This document shows positions 23,715 to 28,452 of a stretch of DNA of 28,452 nt, piece after piece (the first letter of the stretch is position 1; every line of letters begins with the position of its first letter). Below the pieces are notes generated by a model. It made no database searches, had not been told where the DNA came from, and saw only the letters and a program-made list of their open reading frames with translations. Source of the DNA: JAGOUU01 sp964387745. Its GTDB lineage: Bacteria; Pseudomonadota; Gammaproteobacteria; JAGOUU01. The translations under genes were made by a program, and so were the position numbers. Where the stretch lies: the NCBI GenBank assembly GCA_964387745.1, contig CAYLXL010000026.1, positions 1-28,452 on the forward strand, read 5' to 3'.

Positions 23715-24941
23715 ATGAATAAGAATCTCACGTCCCCTCCGCTAGCAATTATTGATAATCTTGAGTTTTTGAACGATCAAGTTTTATTATCCACAAGCCA
23801 TCTTTCTTTTGCAGAAGATGATTTCAAACACGTTAAATCGTTTTTAATCCAATATAATGGCAGCAAAGCTACTTTTGAATCTTATCGTCGTGAGCTTGAG
23901 AGACTCTTACAATGGTCTTGGAATATAGCTCAAAAGTCAGTTATTGATTTAGACAGATCAGATATAGAGAACTATATAGAGTTTTGTCTTTCTCCACCCA
24001 AATCATGGATTGGTACCAAACATGTATCCAGATTTATTACCAAGAATGCTAAAAGAACTCCTAACCCAGAATGGCGACTCTTTGTCATGAGATTATCAAA
24101 GTCTGCTACTAAAGATGGCTATGAGGCTAATATAAAAGATTTCAAATTATCACAACAAGCAATTACATGTATTTTTATTGCTCTAGGTAGTTTTTATAAC
24201 AGCTTATTGAGCGAAAATATTGTTAACGCAAATCCTATCGCACAAATTAGACAAAAAAGTAAATACATTCGAAAACAGCAAAGCAAACAACGCGTACGTA
24301 GATTAACTGAACTACAATGGGATTTTGTAATTGAAACTGCTGAATCAATGGCTAATGAAAATCCCATTGTTCATGAACGTACACTTTTTGTAATGTCTAT
24401 GCTCTATCTACTTTATCTTCGTATTTCTGAGCTAGTTGCTGATGCCAGATGGGAACCAAAGATGGGAGATTTTTTTCAAGATGGCCATGGTAATTGGTGG
24501 TTTAAAACTATAAGCAAGGGTAATAAAGAGCGTGAAATAACAATTCCTGATGTTATGCTAACCGCTTTAAAACGATACCGAAATAGCAGAGAGCTCCCTC
24601 CCCTGCCATCTCCTGGTGAACAGACTCCGCTAGTTCATAATCTACGTGGGAATGGCCCAGTAACCAGCGACAGACAAATTAGATTTATTGTTCAAGGATG
24701 TTTTGATAAAGCTATAGAACGTATGATTAGTGAGGGCTTTATCGATGAAGCGAAAATGCTGCAAGAAGCTACAGTCCACTGGCTTCGCCATACTGGCATT
24801 AGTGATGATATAAATAAACGAGGCCGACCAATAGCACATGTACGTGATGATGCAGGTCATTCTTCAAGTGCAATTACTGACCGTTATAATAATACAGAGC
24901 TACAGGCTAGACATAATTCAGCTCGGGATAAAACCACTTAA
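23715..24941 (+). CDS. Tyrosine recombinase / phage-type integrase
   Basis: A 408-residue site-specific recombinase. The N-terminal SAM-like DNA-binding domain (about 35-180) is followed by a catalytic domain (about 195-400) with the full residue set: Arg236 in YLRISEL, Lys268 in SKGNKER, His355 and Arg358 in HWLRH, His382 in AGHSS and the nucleophile Tyr391 in TDRYNN. It cuts and rejoins DNA through a 3'-phosphotyrosine link. It appears intact and is longer than XerC/XerD (about 300). No phage genes, relaxase, tRNA or att direct repeat is visible nearby, so it is either a lone recombinase or a remnant of an integrated element. No Shine-Dalgarno is seen before ATG 23715. Confidence 0.9.
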   Translation: MNKNLTSPPLAIIDNLEFLNDQVLLSTSHLSFAEDDFKHVKSFLIQYNGSKATFESYRRELERLLQWSWNIAQKSVIDLDRSDIENYIEFCLSPPKSWIGTKHVSRFITKNAKRTPNPEWRLFVMRLSKSATKDGYEANIKDFKLSQQAITCIFIALGSFYNSLLSENIVNANPIAQIRQKSKYIRKQQSKQRVRRLTELQWDFVIETAESMANENPIVHERTLFVMSMLYLLYLRISELVADARWEPKMGDFFQDGHGNWWFKTISKGNKEREITIPDVMLTALKRYRNSRELPPLPSPGEQTPLVHNLRGNGPVTSDRQIRFIVQGCFDKAIERMISEGFIDEAKMLQEATVHWLRHTGISDDINKRGRPIAHVRDDAGHSSSAITDRYNNTELQARHNSARDKTT

Positions 24942-25057
24942 AATAATATCTCCACAAATTTTTATCGCTGTGAAAATTATTAGTTTGATTACCAGATTTC
25001 TAAACAATAGCTATACTTAATTCAGTACTAATAATTGCCAAAAATAAAAATTAATCT

Positions 25058-25834
25058 ATGTCACAAAATAATCTAATGAGAGAAAAATTAGCGAGGCTAA
25101 TTAAAACAGAGAGATTTAATTATTTTATAGTTTCGATAATTTTATTTAATGCCGTAATGCTGGGCTTGCAAACTTATCCATTTATAATGGCAAAAGTTGG
25201 TCCTGTTTTGAATGTACTTGATAACATTATTTTAGGTATCTTCATACTCGAACTTTCTATATATGTATATGTTCACGGCTTTAAAAAATGTTTTACTGAT
25301 CCGTGGTTCTTATTTGATGTATTTATTATACTATGCTCGCTATTAGCTTCAGAAGCTTTATCATCACTTCGGGCGCTAAGGGTCTTAAGGGTTTTTAGGT
25401 TGATTACTAAATTCCCTAATTTACGTAAGATTATTGGCGCTCTCTTTGCCAGCTTACCGGGCATCGGTTCCATCACTAGTTTGCTAATAATCTTCATGTA
25501 TGTCGGATCTCTATTGGCTACCAATCTTTTTGGAACAGGCTATCCTGAAGATTTTGGTACACTACAAAGCTCTGCGTTAACTTTATTCCAGCTAATGGTT
25601 TCTGATGATGCTGGTAACATCATTCGAAAAGTGAATGAAACCAATCCGTACAGTTGGGCATTTTTTATCGTATTTATGTTAGTTACAGCTTTTATTGTCT
25701 TGAACTTGTTTATTGCTGCAATTATGGATGGAATGCAACAAAGTCAAAAAGATGATGAAGAACCTGATACAATCAAAGAAGATCTCAAAGAAATTAAGAA
25801 AAATCTAAGAGCAATTAACAGAAAACTAGAGTAA
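25058..25834 (+). CDS. Single-domain voltage-gated cation channel (BacNav-like) with atypical selectivity filter
   Basis: A 258-residue, six-helix ion-transport protein (PF00520) like bacterial NaChBac/NavAb, expected to tetramerise in the inner membrane. S4 carries arginines at every third position: SSLRALRVLRVFRLITKF (Arg105, 108, 111, 114). S5, the pore helix and S6 follow (SALTLFQLM; FIVFMLVTAFIVLNLFIAAI, with the conserved NLFIA end). The tail DTIKEDLKEIKKNLRAINRK is a coiled coil, as in BacNav. The filter, normally T-L-E-S-W in sodium channels, reads V181-S-D-D-A185: the Glu is replaced by Asp and the Trp is lost. Ion choice is therefore uncertain, perhaps Ca2+-like or altered. A terminator follows directly. 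It stands alone. Confidence 0.88.
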   Translation: MSQNNLMREKLARLIKTERFNYFIVSIILFNAVMLGLQTYPFIMAKVGPVLNVLDNIILGIFILELSIYVYVHGFKKCFTDPWFLFDVFIILCSLLASEALSSLRALRVLRVFRLITKFPNLRKIIGALFASLPGIGSITSLLIIFMYVGSLLATNLFGTGYPEDFGTLQSSALTLFQLMVSDDAGNIIRKVNETNPYSWAFFIVFMLVTAFIVLNLFIAAIMDGMQQSQKDDEEPDTIKEDLKEIKKNLRAINRKLE

Positions 25835-25852
25835 ATAATTAGTTCAAAAGAT

Positions 25853-25880
25853 AAAAGCCCTTGATTAAGGGCTTTTTTTT
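25853..25880 (+). terminator. Rho-independent terminator after the channel gene
   Basis: AAAAGCCCTT (25853-25862), loop GATT, AAGGGCTTTT and then more T. A classic strong intrinsic terminator. Confidence 0.93.
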
Positions 25881-25917
25881 GCGCCTTTGTTAATAAAATC
25901 ATTTCCAATAATGTCAT

Positions 25918-25947
25918 TTGCGATTATTATTCTATTATGTCTATAAT
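25918..25947 (+). promoter_or_regulatory. Promoter of the small Cys/His-rich lipoprotein gene
   Basis: A perfect TATAAT -10 (25942-25947) with TTGCGA as -35 (25918-25923) at 18-base spacing, about 37 bases before the ATG. Confidence 0.6.
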
Positions 25948-25984
25948 CTGGTAGTGTTTATAAATTTATATTTTGGAGAATAAA

Positions 25985-26149
25985 ATGAAGAAGAAAGTTA
26001 CCTTCGTATCCCTCGTTCTAGCTGGTTTGTTATTAAGCGCGTGTACTAATTATCCATGTAACTGCGGTAGTCATGCCGAAGGTGTTTGTCCAACAGCAGC
26101 TCATAAACATAGTGATACTTGCCCAGCTGAACATAAGAAAATGAGATAA
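25985..26149 (+). CDS. 54-residue Cys/His-rich lipoprotein
   Basis: A short gene with a clear GGAG Shine-Dalgarno and its own promoter. The protein begins MKKKVTFVSLVLAGLLLSAC, a lipoprotein signal with lipobox LSAC (acylated Cys20). The mature part, only 35 residues, holds Cys25, 27, 35 and 46 and His30, 40, 42 and 50 (TNYPCNCGSHAEGVCP, then AAHKHSDTCPAEHKK). Such density of Cys and His suggests metal binding (zinc or copper) or disulfide links at the membrane surface. I recognise no family. It lies between the channel terminator and the ATP-grasp pair and is independently transcribed. Confidence 0.8.
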   Translation: MKKKVTFVSLVLAGLLLSACTNYPCNCGSHAEGVCPTAAHKHSDTCPAEHKKMR

Positions 26150-26163
26150 AAAATATTATTTTT

Positions 26164-26200
26164 TCATCCTGAGCTGAGTGATCCCCCTTACTCGGGATGA
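26164..26200. repeat. Imperfect inverted repeat between lipoprotein and ATP-grasp genes
   Basis: TCATCCTGAG (26164-26173) pairs with CTCGGGATGA (26191-26200), with one G-T pair and a 17-base loop. The word TCATCCTGAG(C) resembles extragenic palindromes that recur in many bacterial genomes, so this may belong to a dispersed repeat family. No T tract follows. Confidence 0.45.
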
Positions 26201-26242
26201 TGAGCGAAGATCAATATAAAGTGAACGATTTACTTAAAAATT

Positions 26243-27265
26243 ATGACTAGTAAGCTCAAAAAAAATGCTGCGTTATTTTATCATCGGGCAGATAAACTGA
26301 AGTTACCTATTACTTTAGTGCCTGAAGCCCGTGCATTTTCAATAAATTTAGGTAAACAAAAATACTTCTTTCAAGATTTACTAACCCCTTTTAATAATAC
26401 TAGTAGTACAAGTATAGCTAGCAATAGATACTGTCTTAATAGTTTACTTGCTGGTGCAAGACTGCCTATTATAAAATCTCATTCTGTAAACACAGAAAAG
26501 CTTATGTCTGATCCTGAGTTAAAAAATATTGTAAATACTTTTAAATTCCCTTTGTCTATTCAACCTACTCTTAGCTTACAACAAGATTATGCGCCCCAAA
26601 AAGTTTTTGAGATTTCAGAGTTAGCACATCAGTTAGCTTGTTTAACAAAAGAACATTTATGGCTCACTATTGAAGAAAACTGTCAATACCCTAATGACTA
26701 TAATGTTCTCATGTTTGATGGAAGAGTAATAGCTATATGTAAAATAAATTATCCTTCTGTTGTTGGTGATGGAACTAAAACACTCTCGGAATTGATAGAT
26801 CAAGCAAATGCCAAAAGAAAGTCATTAAATAAAAATTTGATTGATACTTCTGCTATTATTGATCCTCTTTGTCTAGCTGAGCAAAATATTAGCTTAGAGT
26901 CTGTCATTGGCGCAAAAAAAAGTGTAATACTCAATAAAAAAATTAAACTATATAAAAATATTGATAGCAAACTTCCTGAATTTAATCTGGATTTATTTTC
27001 AGCTGCTGCAAAAATTTTAGATTTAAGATTAGTAAGTTTTGAAATCAACTGCATTGATTTAGATAAGCCATTAAAATCAGCTGGTGTAATCTCAAGTGTA
27101 AATTCACAACCTGATCTGACGCTATATAATACCGTAGATAATCATGTTGTATTTAATAAATTGATCGATAATATGTTAAAACAGCTTATTTATAAACATC
27201 CTGTCTCATATTTATTAAATATAATAAAAATATTTTTTAAACCTAAAATGCTAGCTACAAGATAA
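26243..27265 (+). CDS. Divergent ATP-grasp protein, cyanophycin-synthetase-like (paralogue 1)
   Basis: A 340-residue protein related to the ATP-grasp half of cyanophycin synthetase and RimK/GshB-like ligases: an N-terminal start with SINLGKQKYFFQDLLTPFN, SNRYCLNSLLAGARLPI (family 'k..t..lL..agiPvP'), FKFPLSIQP (family 'gyPvVvKP', Lys lost), and YNVLMFDGRVIAICKINYPS plus VVGDGTKTLSELI, very close to the CphA segment '..RvlVi.g.vvAv..R.pa.VvGDG.hTi.eLI'. The metal-binding region reads FEINC and SSVNSQPDL, where the usual Glu-x-Asn is Ser-x-Asn, and the substrate loop with 'GG' is absent. It may be inactive or chemically altered. There is no Shine-Dalgarno. Its twin starts 4 bases after its stop. 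Confidence 0.72.
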   Translation: MTSKLKKNAALFYHRADKLKLPITLVPEARAFSINLGKQKYFFQDLLTPFNNTSSTSIASNRYCLNSLLAGARLPIIKSHSVNTEKLMSDPELKNIVNTFKFPLSIQPTLSLQQDYAPQKVFEISELAHQLACLTKEHLWLTIEENCQYPNDYNVLMFDGRVIAICKINYPSVVGDGTKTLSELIDQANAKRKSLNKNLIDTSAIIDPLCLAEQNISLESVIGAKKSVILNKKIKLYKNIDSKLPEFNLDLFSAAAKILDLRLVSFEINCIDLDKPLKSAGVISSVNSQPDLTLYNTVDNHVVFNKLIDNMLKQLIYKHPVSYLLNIIKIFFKPKMLATR

Positions 27266-27269
27266 CTTC

Positions 27270-28361
27270 ATGTTTACTGATATCAATTCACAGTTATATT
27301 ATAAAAGCGCACAGGAATCTGGCCTGCTTATTACCTATGAACAAGATATTGCTGGTTTCTATGTTGCTCTTAGCAATAAACGTTATTACTTTCGGAGTGG
27401 AGTAACTCCTTTTAATGTAAGCTCAAATGCTTATATTGCTGAAAACAGGCAATACTTAAATCTTGTGCTAAATCAAGCTAATCTACCTGTTCCTAAGATG
27501 ATTATCTGCTCAAAAGAAGTTTTTAACCAAAAAGCTATTGAAGAGATTATTACAAATTTTAAGTTTCCGCTTATTATTCGACCTTGTACACCCTCCGTAA
27601 CTTATGAAGATGTAATAAGTAACATTACAAGTCTAGAATTGTTATATGAACATTTAAACAAATCTTTTTATAAATATGAATCAATGGTCATTGAAGAATT
27701 TCACGCGTCATTGAAATCATATCGTGTTTTAGTTTTTAATAATCAAATATTAGGTGTAATTCAACGCTATCCAACGATGATTGTAGGTGACGGCATTCAT
27801 ACTATAGCTGAATTAATTGCTATGCATACCTATACCCACAACCATCATTTAACCAAATCAATGTTTTTGAGTGAAATTGATGAAGAGTATAATATTCGAT
27901 TAAAAGAACTTAATTTAAGTTACGAGACTATTTTAGATAACAAGCAAACAATACCTATTAATTATACTAGTCACCCTAGTCGAGGTGGCATTAATAAATC
28001 TTTAGGTAATAATATATGTAAAGAAAATGCGGAATTACTCTGCCATGCTGCAAGAGTGCTTGGTATGAAGCTTGTTGGCTTTGATATCATTTGTGAAAAT
28101 ATTTTAAAGCCAATAACCCCGCAACGTGGATTTATCTTAAGTGCATCATCAAACCCAGATATATCTGATCATGAGTCTCCAATTTATGGAATCAAAAATC
28201 CGGTAAGCAAACAAATTATTAATCAACTTATTTGGAATCATCCAATAAGCTATATATTGACTAAGTTCAAAATGATTAAAATTAAAGTTCTACCATATGA
28301 TAATTTTTTCATCAAAGCTTTTATTCTAATTTTTATTTTCGCAGTCTGGCGTACTTTATAG
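27270..28361 (+). CDS. Divergent ATP-grasp protein with C-terminal membrane anchor (paralogue 2)
   Basis: A 363-residue paralogue of the preceding protein: FRSGVTPFNVSSNAYIAENR, LNQANLPVPK, FKFPLIIRP and YRVLVFNNQILGVIQRYPTM plus IVGDGIHTIAELI all align with it. It is closer to working ATP-grasp enzymes, keeping HPSRGGINKSLGN (the CphA 'N.s.GG.a.dvt' loop), ENAELLCHAARVLGMKLVGF and DIIC (metal-binding Asp). However, the normal Glu-x-Asn is Ser-x-Ser in FILSASSNPDI. The last 25 residues form a hydrophobic helix (FFIKAFILIFIFAVWRTL) absent from paralogue 1, suggesting membrane anchoring. The two genes are translated together. The pair resembles peptide/amino-acid ligases without the Mur-ligase half of CphA; substrate unknown. 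Confidence 0.75.
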   Translation: MFTDINSQLYYKSAQESGLLITYEQDIAGFYVALSNKRYYFRSGVTPFNVSSNAYIAENRQYLNLVLNQANLPVPKMIICSKEVFNQKAIEEIITNFKFPLIIRPCTPSVTYEDVISNITSLELLYEHLNKSFYKYESMVIEEFHASLKSYRVLVFNNQILGVIQRYPTMIVGDGIHTIAELIAMHTYTHNHHLTKSMFLSEIDEEYNIRLKELNLSYETILDNKQTIPINYTSHPSRGGINKSLGNNICKENAELLCHAARVLGMKLVGFDIICENILKPITPQRGFILSASSNPDISDHESPIYGIKNPVSKQIINQLIWNHPISYILTKFKMIKIKVLPYDNFFIKAFILIFIFAVWRTL

Positions 28362-28399
28362 AAAGATTGTTCACGCTCTTTAAGTTGGACGGATTAATT

Positions 28400-28444
28400 C
28401 TTCCCCTTGGGGAAGTACCCTAAGTGATCCCCACAAAATTTTTT
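28400..28444 (+). terminator. Hairpin with downstream T tract after the ATP-grasp pair
   Basis: A short perfect stem CTTCCCC/GGGGAAG (28400-28415) is followed by a second possible pairing in which the same GGGGA pairs with TCCCC (about 28428-28432), then ACAAAATTTTTT. Either could end the operon; only the second is close to the T tract. Confidence 0.45.
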
Positions 28445-28452
28445 CATAAAAA

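Noticed and set aside
26164..26200. Inverted repeat as an intrinsic terminator
   Set aside because: Long loop and no T tract after the stem on either strand; listed only as a repeat.

Overview
The window is AT-rich DNA (roughly a third G+C by eye). It carries bacterial housekeeping genes (nhaA, a greB-type elongation factor, an rhlE-type helicase) mixed with genes typical of host-associated Gammaproteobacteria: a secreted papain-like protease, a DUF2608 HAD-like protein, an ankyrin protein, a Fic protein, a PKS-type/LCMT-like methyltransferase and several orphan proteins with effector-like features. The best guess is a Legionellales-type intracellular or amoeba-associated bacterium, inferred from gene content and not proven. 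A run of ten N at 9970-9979 marks a draft scaffold join inside a gene. No rRNA, tRNA, CRISPR array or complete mobile element was found.

Layout. 1-3100: secreted C1 protease, secreted HAD-like DUF2608 protein, O-methyltransferase. 3200-8300: ankyrin protein with a 9-bp tandem repeat, small lipoprotein (minus strand), nhaA plus a coupled lipoprotein gene, a Ser-rich orphan with a second 9-bp repeat, then a minus-strand pair of Fic protein and membrane protein. 8300-13480: imperfect duplication, large secreted protein with a weak MACPF-like signature (contains the gap), small two-TM protein, HigB/HigA-type toxin-antitoxin pair with an inverted repeat upstream, and a membrane-anchored class C beta-lactamase-like hydrolase. 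13480-17800: a long leader and a tight four-gene operon of FAD monooxygenase, MHS-family MFS transporter, TIGR04076 protein and aldo/keto reductase. 17900-23520: greB, a helical-repeat protein with a membrane segment, rhlE, an AhpD-like protein, and an SbmA/BacA- or YddA-like fused ABC transporter with an odd C-terminal tail. 23700-28452: lone tyrosine recombinase, single-domain voltage-gated channel with an unusual pore filter, a 54-residue Cys/His-rich lipoprotein, and two tandem divergent ATP-grasp proteins.

How genes may work together. The FAD monooxygenase, transporter, TIGR04076 protein and reductase overlap or nearly abut, so they probably form one redox and transport pathway for an unknown small molecule; this is the best candidate for an undescribed system. 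The tandem ATP-grasp pair resembles the ATP-grasp half of cyanophycin synthetase but has lost key metal-binding positions, suggesting a repurposed ligase or a pseudoenzyme/enzyme pair. The Fic protein has Gln at the catalytic His position. Many other genes stand alone with their own promoters or terminators, as in a mosaic accessory region.
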